Positions 1 to 7,862 of a DNA stretch of 64,000 nt are shown piece after piece. The notes beneath the pieces are model-generated. The model did no database searches. It was not told the origin of the DNA and worked only from the letters and a program-made list of their open reading frames with translations. The DNA is taken from NCBI RefSeq assembly GCF_900115095.1, contig NZ_FOVH01000001.1:558001-622000 (forward strand), given 5' to 3'. Both the position numbers and the translations under genes were made by a program. Within the stretch, counting starts at the first letter, position 1. The number at the start of each line of letters is the position of its first letter. The stretch comes from Actinomadura madurae. Lineage in GTDB: Bacteria; Actinomycetota; Actinomycetes; Streptosporangiales; Streptosporangiaceae.

Positions 1-348
1 GGCGCCGTCCAGCGGCGCCCCGGCGGGCTGCCCCGAGCGGGCGGCCCGCGCGGTGCGGCCGACCGTTCGCCGGTCGAGGTACCCGGTGACGACCGGCAGG
101 TCGCCGAGGCCCTCGCCGGCGAGGCGGCGGGCGAGCCGTTCCAGCGCCCGCCGGGACGCCTCGACGAAGGACGTGCGCAGCGCGAGGTCCTCCACCGGGT
201 AGCCGGTCAGCGCCATCTCCGGGAAGGCGACCAGGTGCGCGCCGGCGTCGGCGGCCCGCCTGGTCCATGCGACGACCTGGTCGGCGTTCCCGTCGAGGTC
301 GCCGACGGTCGAGTTCACCTGCGCGAGCGCGATCCTGAGCTGTGCCAC
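1..348 (-). CDS. nadE: NAD+ synthase, glutamine-dependent, N-terminal part (truncated by window edge)
   Basis: The 116 visible codons are the start of the glutaminase (nitrilase-fold) domain of the ATP-dependent enzyme that turns nicotinate adenine dinucleotide into NAD+ in the cytoplasm. The start is typical (VAQLRIALAQVNSTVGDLDG, GTG start read as Met), followed by VAFPEMALTGYPVEDL, which carries the catalytic Glu of the Glu-Lys-Cys triad. The Lys, the Cys and the synthetase domain lie outside the window. The GTG at 346-348 is chosen because homologues begin at this beta strand. The upstream MFS gene on the same strand ends 32 bases away, so both may share a transcript. Identity is firm; only length is unknown. 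Confidence 0.9.
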   Translation of the reverse strand, partial: MAQLRIALAQVNSTVGDLDGNADQVVAWTRRAADAGAHLVAFPEMALTGYPVEDLALRTSFVEASRRALERLARRLAGEGLGDLPVVTGYLDRRTVGRTARAARSGQPAGAPLDGA

Positions 349-380
349 CGTCCCAGGGTAAATCGTCGGGTCCGGTTTCG

Positions 381-1640
381 TCACTCTGACGAGAAGGGTG
401 TGTCGAGCGCCACGGTCCGCCGCCGCCTGAGCGCGGGGGCGAGCGCGAGCTGCGCCGCGGCGGCGCCCAGGGCCAGCCCCGCGCAGGTCAGCCACAGCGC
501 GGGAGCGCCGCCGGCGCCGAGCAGCTGGGTGCCGCCGAGCGGCGCCAGCAGGAACCCGCCCGACCACGCCATCCCGTACAGGCCGCTGTACCGGCCGCGC
601 AGGCCGGCGGGGGCCAGGTCGGCGACGACGGCCTGCAGGACGGACGCGGCCGTGATCTCCCCGAGCGTCCACACCAGGATCGTCGCGGTGTAGGCGGCCA
701 GGGACGCGGCGAGCGCCGTCAGGCCGTAGCCGAGCGCGACCAGGACGAACCCCGCCACCATCACCAGGCTGTGGTCGCGCCGCGCCAGCCACGCGTTCAC
801 CAGCGGCTGGACGATGATGATCAGCACCCCGTTCGCGGCGATCGCGAGGCCGTAGTCCTGCGGGCCGAGCCCCGCCTCCTTCATGGCGAGCGGCATCGTC
901 GTCATGCCCTGCATGAGCACGAAGGTGTAGACGAGCGTGATCAGCACGTACGCCACCATCACCCGGTCGCGCAGCACGCGTCCGAACCCGCCGGCCCGCT
1001 CCGCGCGGGCGCCCCGCGCCCAGGTCTCGGGGACGGCGCGCCACACCAGCAGCCCGAAGGCGGCGCAGGTCACGGCGTCGATCCAGAACAGCCAGAGGAA
1101 CCCTTGGCGCGCGAGCGTCCCGCCGAGCACCATGGCGACCGCCCAGCCCAGGTTGACCGCCCAGAACAGCAGCCCGAACGCCCGCGGGCGGTCCCGCGGG
1201 GAGATGACGTCGGCCACCATCGCCTGCGACGCGGGCCGGTACATGTCCAGCAGCAGGCCGAGCAGCAGCGCCGCCGCGACGATCGCGGCGAGGCCCTCGG
1301 CGTAGCCGAGCGCGAGCATGGCCGCGCCGGTGCCGACGGTCGCCAGCGTCAGCGTGACGCGGCGGCCGATCCGGTCGGCGAGCGCGCCGCCCGCGAGCTG
1401 GCCGCCGAGGGACCCGGCGCCGAGGACGGCCATCACCATGCCCGCCTGGGTCAGCGACAGCCCGCGCGTCGTCGTCAGGTAGAGGCCGAGGAAGGGCTCG
1501 ACCATCGTCCCGAGCCGGTTGAGCAGCGTTCCCGCCCACAGGACCCAGAACGTCCGGGGCAGGCCGCCGACCTTGGGACGCAGGAACGCCGCGAACCGTC
1601 CCGGAGCAGGGTCGACAGGAGCGTCTTCCAGAGTGGTCAC
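381..1640 (-). CDS. MFS transporter, probable drug/metabolite exporter
   Basis: Integral membrane protein of about 419 residues with some twelve hydrophobic segments, the usual major facilitator size. The loop after TM2 carries the family signature GGALADRIGRR near residues 84-94. Substrate cannot be read from sequence; proton-coupled export is the inference because the gene is divergent from an ArsR-type regulator and shares its 20-bp operator. Three in-frame GTG codons (1667, 1646, 1640) could start it; 1640 gives the commonest N-terminus (MTTLED...), but no strong ribosome site separates them. nadE follows 32 bases downstream. Confidence 0.82.
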   Translation of the reverse strand: MTTLEDAPVDPAPGRFAAFLRPKVGGLPRTFWVLWAGTLLNRLGTMVEPFLGLYLTTTRGLSLTQAGMVMAVLGAGSLGGQLAGGALADRIGRRVTLTLATVGTGAAMLALGYAEGLAAIVAAALLLGLLLDMYRPASQAMVADVISPRDRPRAFGLLFWAVNLGWAVAMVLGGTLARQGFLWLFWIDAVTCAAFGLLVWRAVPETWARGARAERAGGFGRVLRDRVMVAYVLITLVYTFVLMQGMTTMPLAMKEAGLGPQDYGLAIAANGVLIIIVQPLVNAWLARRDHSLVMVAGFVLVALGYGLTALAASLAAYTATILVWTLGEITAASVLQAVVADLAPAGLRGRYSGLYGMAWSGGFLLAPLGGTQLLGAGGAPALWLTCAGLALGAAAAQLALAPALRRRRTVALDTPFSSE

Positions 1641-1678
1641 TCGCACGATGGTGAGGGCTCCGCGCACGCGGAGATAAT

Positions 1679-1698
1679 CATTTAGCCTGGGCTAAATG
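1679..1698. promoter_or_regulatory. Perfect palindromic operator in the MFS/ArsR divergent promoter
   Basis: CATTTAGCC-TG-GGCTAAATG: two perfect 9-bp arms with a 2-bp centre, in a small AT-rich patch within very GC-rich DNA. Its last three bases are the ATG of the regulator gene, so a bound dimer would cover that gene's start and sit against the MFS leader. A GATAAT -10-like hexamer lies at 1673-1678. The size and symmetry fit an ArsR/SmtB-type site; binding is inferred. Confidence 0.7.
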
Positions 1699-2721
1699 AT
1701 CGAGTTCGTCCTCGCGCCGGACGACGTCGCCCGGGTCCGGTTCGCGTACTCGCCGCTGTGGGAGATGGTGCGCAGCCTGCGGGTCCTCGCCGATCCGTCG
1801 GGCCACGCGCTGCACCTCCCGTGGGTGCGCACCGTCCGGCCGCGGCTGCGCGGGCTCGGCATGGGCCCGCTGCGCGAGGTCGTCCAGCCCGCCGGGTACA
1901 TCCCGGACTTCCTCACCCCGCCGCCGCGCACGCCGCTGCCCGACATCGGCGCCGAGCTGGAGACCGTCCGCGCCACCCCGCCGGAGGTCGTCGCCGCCGA
2001 GCTGAGCTGGACCGAGCCCGGGAGCCGCGCGGGCGCGGCCCGCCTCGCGATGGCCGCCGACCCGCGGCGCACCCTGGAGCGGCTCGCCGGCCTGCTCGAA
2101 CGGTACTGGGAGGTCGCCGTCGAGCCGTTCTGGCCGCGGATCCGCGACCTGCTGGAGGGGGACGTCCTGCGCCGCGCCGGCGCGCTCGCCGCCGAGGGCG
2201 CCGCCGGGGTCTTCGGCGACCTGCACGAGGGGGTCTCCTGGCGTGCCGGGACCCTCACCGTCGACCGCCGCTGGCGCTTCCGCGGCGAGCTGGCCGGACG
2301 GGGGATCCTGCTCGTCCCGAGCGCCTTCGTGTGGCCGCACGTGTCGGTGATGGTGCCGCCCTACCAGCCCATGCTCAGCTATCCTCCGCGCGGCGTGGCG
2401 ACGCTGTGGGAGACCGGGCCGCCGGGCGACGACCGGGCGGACGCGCTCGCCGCGCTGATCGGGCGCCGCCGCGCCGAGCTGCTCACCGCGCTGGCCACGC
2501 CCGCCTCGACCACCGACCTCGCCCGGCGGGCGGGCGTCACCGCCGGGGCGGTCAGCCAGCACCTCGGGGTGCTGCGCGCCTGCGGCCTCGTCTCCGGGCA
2601 CCGCCTCGGCCGCCGCGTCCTCTACGTCCGCACGCCGGCCGGGGACGCGCTCGCCGGGGCTCAGCGCAGCGAGGCGAGGGCGTCCAGGCGCGGCGGCGCG
2701 GGCGCGGCGTCCGGGAGGTAG
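1696..2721 (+). CDS. ArsR-family transcriptional regulator with N-terminal DUF5937 domain
   Basis: 341-residue DNA-binding regulator. Residues 1 to about 260 match the DUF5937 module of larger actinobacterial ArsR proteins (opening IEFVLAPDDVARVRFAYSPL); its ligand is unknown. Residues about 265-325 are a winged helix-turn-helix, with the recognition region GVTAGAVSQHLGVLRACGLV and wing RLGRRVLYVRT. The ATG lies inside the palindromic operator, implying autoregulation and a very short leader. It is divergent from an MFS exporter, which it probably represses. Its last 61 bases overlap the 3' end of the convergent terpene synthase gene. No metal-binding cysteine cluster is visible, so a small organic inducer is more likely than a metal. 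Confidence 0.85.
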   Translation: MIEFVLAPDDVARVRFAYSPLWEMVRSLRVLADPSGHALHLPWVRTVRPRLRGLGMGPLREVVQPAGYIPDFLTPPPRTPLPDIGAELETVRATPPEVVAAELSWTEPGSRAGAARLAMAADPRRTLERLAGLLERYWEVAVEPFWPRIRDLLEGDVLRRAGALAAEGAAGVFGDLHEGVSWRAGTLTVDRRWRFRGELAGRGILLVPSAFVWPHVSVMVPPYQPMLSYPPRGVATLWETGPPGDDRADALAALIGRRRAELLTALATPASTTDLARRAGVTAGAVSQHLGVLRACGLVSGHRLGRRVLYVRTPAGDALAGAQRSEARASRRGGAGAASGR

Positions 2722-3656
2722 CGGCCCGACTCGGCGAGCCAGTCCATGTGCGCGCGCGGCGTGTCCAGCAGCACCTTGACGACCTGCGCGGCGGCGGCGC
2801 GCTGCGCGACGGTCATCTCCAGCCGGTCCAGCATCTCCGGCAGCCGGCGGGCCGCCGTCCACGCCTCCTCCAGCCGGTCGGCGACGCGGCCCGCGACCGC
2901 GGCCGCCGCCTGCTCGGGGGACAGGCCGTGCGCCCGCGCGAGGACGGCGGGCAGGCCGTGGACGTCGCCGCGCGCCGACTCCAGGTCGTGCGAGGCGAGG
3001 TCGTTGGACCAGGCCACGGCGTCGGCGACGCTGTCGGAGAGGGTCTTCCACCGGGGCGTGCGCAGCAGCCGCGACGGCAGCTCGACGCCGAGGACGGGCT
3101 CCACCAGGTCGTACAGGAACGGCCCGCACGCCCGGCGGCGCAGCGGCGCGTACTCGGCCTCGTCCGGGACGTGCCCGATCCGCCGGTTGACCGACTCCTC
3201 CGCGCAGCCGTCCCGGTGCGCCTCCAGGTGCAGCATGAAGCGCCGGCGCCAGTCGCGGCTCATGTCCTTGGACGTGGTGTGCCACAGCTCCACCAGCGCG
3301 GCCTCCAGCGGCCGGGCGCCGGGCCGGGCGTGGCCGCGGCGCATCGCGCGCAGCAGGTCGTCGTAGAGCGCGTGCACGGCGCTGCCGCTGTCGGCGAGCG
3401 GCGGGTGGTCCAGCGTGTCGTCCAGCGCGAGCGTCCAGGTCAGCCAGCGGGCGAACAGGTCCACGCCCGCGAGGTCGGCGTTCGGGAACACCCGGGCGGC
3501 GAGCCGCTCGCAGCGGGCCCGGCCGAGCGGTGAGGTGTCCGGGTCGCCGAGCACCAGGCCCCGGCCGCGCGCCCAGGCCTCCACCTGCGCGCACAGCTGC
3601 CACGACTCCGGGTGCATGGCCGACGGACTGGTCAGCGCGGTCACCCGGTCGGTCAT
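2661..3656 (-). CDS. Class I terpene synthase (terpene cyclase), product unknown
   Basis: 331-residue soluble Mg2+-dependent cyclase of prenyl diphosphates. The motif set is complete: Asp-rich DDTLD at residues 79-83, pyrophosphate-sensor arginines in EYAPLRRRACG (about 169-179), the NSE triad NDLASHDLE at 218-226 (N218, S222, E226), and the C-terminal RY pair in SGRYLPD. Length fits one bacterial alpha domain, so it is not a two-domain geosmin synthase. ATG at 3656 is preferred; the frame stays open to 3734 and a Met at codon 14 is also possible. No prenyl diphosphate synthase, P450 or methyltransferase lies beside it, so it looks like a stand-alone cyclase using general GPP or FPP pools. 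The 3' end overlaps the ArsR gene. Confidence 0.85.
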   Translation of the reverse strand: MTDRVTALTSPSAMHPESWQLCAQVEAWARGRGLVLGDPDTSPLGRARCERLAARVFPNADLAGVDLFARWLTWTLALDDTLDHPPLADSGSAVHALYDDLLRAMRRGHARPGARPLEAALVELWHTTSKDMSRDWRRRFMLHLEAHRDGCAEESVNRRIGHVPDEAEYAPLRRRACGPFLYDLVEPVLGVELPSRLLRTPRWKTLSDSVADAVAWSNDLASHDLESARGDVHGLPAVLARAHGLSPEQAAAAVAGRVADRLEEAWTAARRLPEMLDRLEMTVAQRAAAAQVVKVLLDTPRAHMDWLAESGRYLPDAAPAPPRLDALASLR

Positions 3657-3852
3657 CGAGAGAAGAGGTGAGATGTCCACGACCCTGCTCACGTTAATGA
3701 TCACTCCGTGCGCAGAACATGATCGCCACGTCAATTTTCGGGAAACGGATATCGGGGGACGGTCACGGGCGAGCCCGCCGCCGGCCCCTGCCCCCGCGGG
3801 AGCGGACGTGGGATAGTTCGATGATCGACAAGCGGCTCAATCAGGAGGAAAC

Positions 3853-4680
3853 GTGTCCGGACGAACCCCGCGACGGACGGCCCTCGGTGCGGGGCTCGCG
3901 GCCCTCGCGCTGGCCGCGTCGGCGTGCGGCGGCGACGACGGCGCCACCGTGCAGGGCGTGAAGCTCATCGAGAAGGGCGCGCTCACCTCGTGCACCCACC
4001 TGCCCTACCCGCCGTTCCAGTCCGAGGACAAGAAGACGGGGAAGGTGGTGGGCTTCGACGTCGACATCATCGACCTCGTCGCCAAGAAGCTCGGCGTCAC
4101 CCAGAAGGTCGTCGACACCCCCTTCGAGACGATGAAGACGGGCTCGGCGCTGAACGCCGGCAAGTGCGACATCCAGATGGGCGGGATGACGATCACCGAC
4201 GAGCGCAAGCGCTTCATGGACGTCTCGGACCCCTACTTCGACGCCACCCAGGCGCTGATGGCGAAGAAGGGCGGCGGCGTCGCGTCGCTGGACGACGTGA
4301 AGTCCAAGAAGCTCAAGCTCGGCTCGCAGGCCGGCACCACCGGTGAGGACTTCGTCAAGGGCAAGGGCTTCGACCCGCGCTCGTTCGACAACTCCAACGC
4401 CGAGCTGGACGGGCTGCGCACCGGCCAGGTGGACGTGATCGTGCAGGACGACCCGGTCGTCCGGGGCTGGCTGAAGGACCCGGCGAACGCGAAATTCGAG
4501 ATCGTCGCCAACCTGAACACCGGTGAGCAGTACGGCATGTGGATGCGCAAGAACCACAACCCCGAGCTGGTCAAGCTCACCAACCAGGCGATCGCGCAGG
4601 CGAAGGCGGACGGCACCTACAAGGCGATCTACGAGAAGTGGATCGGTCCAATGCCGTCCACCGCCGGCGGCGGCTCGTGA
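3853..4680 (+). CDS. Polar amino acid (glutamate/glutamine-type) ABC transporter substrate-binding lipoprotein
   Basis: 275-residue periplasmic-binding-protein family 3 lipoprotein. It has an Arg-rich N-terminus, a hydrophobic stretch and a lipobox LAASAC with the acylated Cys at residue 25. The mature domain carries the usual [10 protein letters not shown] and [16 protein letters not shown] segments and [25 protein letters not shown]. The GTG start is fixed by a strong AGGAGGA at 3843-3849. The stop codon overlaps the permease start (GTGA), making this the first gene of a three-gene importer operon. The specific amino acid is not determinable; glutamate or glutamine is suggested by family and by the glutamine synthetase gene downstream. 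Confidence 0.9.
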   Translation: MSGRTPRRTALGAGLAALALAASACGGDDGATVQGVKLIEKGALTSCTHLPYPPFQSEDKKTGKVVGFDVDIIDLVAKKLGVTQKVVDTPFETMKTGSALNAGKCDIQMGGMTITDERKRFMDVSDPYFDATQALMAKKGGGVASLDDVKSKKLKLGSQAGTTGEDFVKGKGFDPRSFDNSNAELDGLRTGQVDVIVQDDPVVRGWLKDPANAKFEIVANLNTGEQYGMWMRKNHNPELVKLTNQAIAQAKADGTYKAIYEKWIGPMPSTAGGGS

Positions 4681-5522
4681 CCGCCGAGCCCGTGAAGGCG
4701 GGGCCGCCGGGTCCGGGGGCGGCGGGCGGGATGTCCCGCCGGACCCGCCGGCGGCTCTCCCTCGGCGGCCAGTACGGGCTCTTCGCCGCCGTCGTCGTGC
4801 TGGTCGTCGTGCTGGCCGACTGGCGGACGCTGCGGCTGAACTTCGCCAACTGGGAGGTCGCCAAGAGCCTCTTCCCGGACATCATCACGATCGGCCTGCG
4901 CAACACCGCCGTCTACACCGCGGTCGGGTTCGGCATCGGGCTCGGCGGCGGGCTGCTCATCGCGCTGATGCGGCTGTCGTCGGTCCCGCCGTACCGGTGG
5001 TTCGCCACCACCTACATCGAGATCTTCCGCGGCCTCCCGCTGCTGCTGATCTTCATCTTCGTGGGCGTCGGCGTGCCGCTGGCCTTCCCCGGCACCAACA
5101 TCCCGGGCGGCGCGGCCGGGCAGGCGGGGCTGGCGCTCGGGCTCGCCGCCACCGCCTACATGGCCGAGACGATCCGGGCCGGGATCGAGGCGGTCCCCCG
5201 GGGGCAGCTGGAGGCGGCGCGCTCGCTCGGCATGTCGCACGCCCGCGCGATGCGGTCGATCATCATCCCGCAGGCGTTCCGGATCATCATCCCGCCGCTG
5301 ACGAACGAGCTGGTGCTGCTCTGCAAGGACTCCTCGCTCGTGCTGTTCCTCGGCATCACCCTCGAACAGCGGGAGCTCACCAAGTTCGGCCGCGACCTCG
5401 CGGGCGAGCAGGGCAACACCACCCCGATCATCGTGGCGGGGATCTGCTATCTGATCATCACGATCCCGCTGAGCCTGCTGGCCCGGCGGCTGGAGGCGCG
5501 GCAGCGCAGGGGGCAGCGATGA
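4677..5522 (+). CDS. Polar amino acid ABC transporter permease
   Basis: 281-residue inner-membrane permease of the His/Glu/Gln/Arg/opine (HisM/GlnP) family. After a basic, proline- and glycine-rich cytoplasmic N-terminus comes a first TM segment ([16 protein letters not shown]), then the core with the EAA loop region [20 protein letters not shown] and the conserved [17 protein letters not shown]. The frame is open well upstream inside the binding-protein gene, but the GTG at 4677, overlapping that gene's TGA, is the logical coupled start. Only one permease gene is present, so a homodimer is the likely transmembrane channel. Confidence 0.9.
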   Translation: MTAEPVKAGPPGPGAAGGMSRRTRRRLSLGGQYGLFAAVVVLVVVLADWRTLRLNFANWEVAKSLFPDIITIGLRNTAVYTAVGFGIGLGGGLLIALMRLSSVPPYRWFATTYIEIFRGLPLLLIFIFVGVGVPLAFPGTNIPGGAAGQAGLALGLAATAYMAETIRAGIEAVPRGQLEAARSLGMSHARAMRSIIIPQAFRIIIPPLTNELVLLCKDSSLVLFLGITLEQRELTKFGRDLAGEQGNTTPIIVAGICYLIITIPLSLLARRLEARQRRGQR

Positions 5523-6328
5523 CGAGCCTCGGCAAGGACACCTCCGGCGGGCAGGACGCGCCCGGCGGGAACGCCGTGGAGATCAGCGGCCTGCGCAAGT
5601 CGTTCGGGACGAACGAGGTGCTGCGCGGCATCGACTTCCACGTCGCGCCGGGCGAGGTCGTGTGCGTGATCGGCCCGTCCGGGTCCGGCAAGTCGACGCT
5701 GCTGCGCTGCGTCAACCTGCTGGAGGAGCCGTCGGCGGGGACGATCCGGGTGGTCGGCGCCGACGTCACCGACCCCGAGGTGGACATCGACGCCGTCCGG
5801 CGCCGGATCGGCATGGTCTTCCAGTCGTTCAACCTCTTCCCGCACCTGACCGCGCTCGGCAACGTGATGATCGCCCAGCGGAAGGTGCTGAGGCGGGGCC
5901 GGGCGGAGGCGGAGCGGATCGCGCGGGAGAACCTGGAGCGGGTCGGGCTGGCCGACAAGATCGGCTCCTACCCGGCGCAGCTGTCCGGCGGCCAGCAGCA
6001 GCGCGTGGCGATCGCCCGCGCGCTCGCGATGGGGCCGGAGGTGATGCTCTTCGACGAGCCGACGTCCGCGCTGGACCCGGAGCTGGTCGGCGACGTCCTC
6101 GGCGTCATGCGCGGCCTCGCCGAGGCGGGGATGACCATGCTCGTGGTCACCCACGAGATGAGCTTCGCGCGGGAGGTCGCCGACCGGGTGGTGTTCATGG
6201 ACGGCGGCGTGGTCGTGGAAGAGGGCCCGCCCTCGCGCGTGATCGCCGCTCCCTCCCACGAGCGGACCAGGACGTTCCTGTCCCGCGTCCTCGACCCGGC
6301 CGCCGCGCGGGTCGGGGAGACCGAGTAG
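5519..6328 (+). CDS. Polar amino acid ABC transporter ATP-binding protein
   Basis: 269-residue cytoplasmic ATPase of the GlnQ/HisP group. Walker [10 protein letters not shown]-loop [18 protein letters not shown], signature [15 protein letters not shown], Walker [15 protein letters not shown] and the H-loop [16 protein letters not shown] are all intact. The first 20 residues are a poorly conserved Gly/Ser-rich tail. ATG at 5519 overlaps the permease stop (ATGA), so the three genes are translationally coupled. glnA2, preceded by a GlnR-type site, follows about 145 bases downstream, placing amino acid uptake beside nitrogen assimilation. Confidence 0.92.
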   Translation: MTSLGKDTSGGQDAPGGNAVEISGLRKSFGTNEVLRGIDFHVAPGEVVCVIGPSGSGKSTLLRCVNLLEEPSAGTIRVVGADVTDPEVDIDAVRRRIGMVFQSFNLFPHLTALGNVMIAQRKVLRRGRAEAERIARENLERVGLADKIGSYPAQLSGGQQQRVAIARALAMGPEVMLFDEPTSALDPELVGDVLGVMRGLAEAGMTMLVVTHEMSFAREVADRVVFMDGGVVVEEGPPSRVIAAPSHERTRTFLSRVLDPAAARVGETE

Positions 6329-6360
6329 TCGGGTATGTTCCGAGCACCGGCCCCGGACGC

Positions 6361-6376
6361 GTAACGTCGCGGTAAC
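6361..6376 (+). promoter_or_regulatory. Candidate GlnR binding pair upstream of glnA2
   Basis: GTAAC-GTCGCG-GTAAC: two 5-bp half-sites exactly 6 bases apart, matching the actinobacterial GlnR a/b-box arrangement (gTnAc-n6-GaAAc) except for T instead of A at the second base of the b half. It lies about 96 bases before the TTG start of glnA2. Only one pair is present, whereas glnA1 has two. Confidence 0.55.
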
Positions 6377-6472
6377 AGCGGCCGGGCATACTGCGAAGGT
6401 AGCCGGACCGGCGTCCGCGGCCGGCATACCCGGCCCGCGTCCGCGACGAGGGCAGCACCGAGGGAGAGGGCA

Positions 6473-7834
6473 TTGGACCGTCAGCAGGAGTTCGTGCTCC
6501 GGACACTGGAGGAGCGCGACATCCGCTTCATCCGGCTGTGGTTCACCGACGTGCTCGGGTTCCTGAAGTCGGTGGCCGTGGCGCCCGCCGAGCTGGAGGG
6601 CGCCTTCGGCGAGGGCATCGGGTTCGACGGGTCGGCGATCGAGGGCTTCGCCCGCGTGTACGAGGCCGACATGATCGCCAAGCCGGACCCGTCCACGTTC
6701 CAGGTGCTGCCCTGGCGCTCGGAGTCCCCGGGCGTGGGCCGCATGTTCTGCGACATCCTGATGCCGGACGGCACGCCGAGCTTCGCCGACCCCCGCTACG
6801 TCCTCAAGCGCGCCCTGGCCCGCGCCGCCGACCTCGGCTTCACCTTCTACACCCACCCCGAGATCGAGTTCTTCCTGCTCAGCGACAAGCCGGAGGACGG
6901 CCGCGAGCCCGAGCCGGCCGACGCGGGCGGGTACTTCGACCACACCCCGCACAGCGCGGCGCACGACTTCCGGCGCAACGCGATCACCATGCTGGAGGCG
7001 ATGGGCATCTCGGTGGAGTTCAGCCACCACGAGGGCGCCCCCGGCCAGCAGGAGATCGACCTGCGGTACGCCGACGCGCTCACCACCGCCGACAACATCA
7101 TGACCTTCCGGCTGGTGATGAAGGAGGTCGCGCTGGAGCAGGGCGTGTTCGCCTCGTTCATGCCGAAGCCGTTCACCGAGCACCCCGGCTCCGGCATGCA
7201 CACCCACATGTCCCTGTTCGAGGGCGACCGCAACGCCTTCTACGAGCCGGGCGCGGAGTACAAGCTGTCGAAGGTCGGGCGGGCGTTCATCGCCGGGCTG
7301 CTGCGGCACTCCGCCGAGATCACCGCGGTCTGCAACCAGTGGGTCAACTCCTACAAGCGGCTGTGGGGCAACGTCGGCTCGGCCGCCGGCGCCGGGGGAG
7401 AGGCCCCGTCCTACATCTGCTGGGGGCACAACAACCGGTCGGCGCTCGTCCGCGTCCCCATGTACAAGCCGCACAAGGGCCACTCGACCCGCATCGAGTT
7501 CCGGTCGCTGGACACGGCCGCGAACCCCTACCTGGCGTTCGCGGCGATCCTCGGCGCCGGGCTGAAGGGGATCGAGGAGGGCTACGAGCTGCCGCCGGGC
7601 GCCGAGGACGACGTCTGGGCGCTCACCGTGGCCGAGCGGCGCGCCCTCGGCATCGAGCCGCTGCCGCAGAACCTGGACGAGGCGATCCACGCGATGGAGC
7701 GCAGCGAGCTGATGGCGGACGTCCTCGGCGAGCACGTGTTCGACTTCTTCCTGCGCAACAAGCGCCATGAATGGGAGGACTACCGGCGCCAGGTGACCGA
7801 GTTCGAGCGCAAGCGCCTGCTGGCGGTCCTCTGA
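6473..7834 (+). CDS. glnA2: Glutamine synthetase family protein GlnA2 (possible gamma-glutamylpolyamine synthetase)
   Basis: 453-residue GS-fold enzyme nearly collinear with M. tuberculosis GlnA2 (opening MDRQQEFVLRTLEERDIRF). Metal and substrate motifs include the beta-grasp segment GIGFDGSAIEGF, HPEIEFFLL, EFSHHEGAPGQQEIDLRYAD, GSGMHTHMSLF and the ATP-site NRSALVRVPMY. Unlike GlnA1 it lacks the adenylylated Tyr: the matching stretch reads AEDDVWALT, so GlnE should not modify it. In Streptomyces the orthologue acts on polyamines rather than ammonia; that role is plausible but unproven here. The start is TTG at 6473 with GGGAG about 8 bases upstream. glnE follows after 28 bases, as in mycobacteria. 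Confidence 0.93.
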   Translation: MDRQQEFVLRTLEERDIRFIRLWFTDVLGFLKSVAVAPAELEGAFGEGIGFDGSAIEGFARVYEADMIAKPDPSTFQVLPWRSESPGVGRMFCDILMPDGTPSFADPRYVLKRALARAADLGFTFYTHPEIEFFLLSDKPEDGREPEPADAGGYFDHTPHSAAHDFRRNAITMLEAMGISVEFSHHEGAPGQQEIDLRYADALTTADNIMTFRLVMKEVALEQGVFASFMPKPFTEHPGSGMHTHMSLFEGDRNAFYEPGAEYKLSKVGRAFIAGLLRHSAEITAVCNQWVNSYKRLWGNVGSAAGAGGEAPSYICWGHNNRSALVRVPMYKPHKGHSTRIEFRSLDTAANPYLAFAAILGAGLKGIEEGYELPPGAEDDVWALTVAERRALGIEPLPQNLDEAIHAMERSELMADVLGEHVFDFFLRNKRHEWEDYRRQVTEFERKRLLAVL

Positions 7835-7862
7835 GCGACTCCTCCGGATTACGGTTGACCCT

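Noticed and set aside
3731-3746. GTCAA-n7-GAAAC before the amino acid ABC operon as a GlnR site
   Set aside because: Spacing is 7 rather than 6 and the first half-site does not match gTnAc. Worth a matrix scan but not callable by eye.
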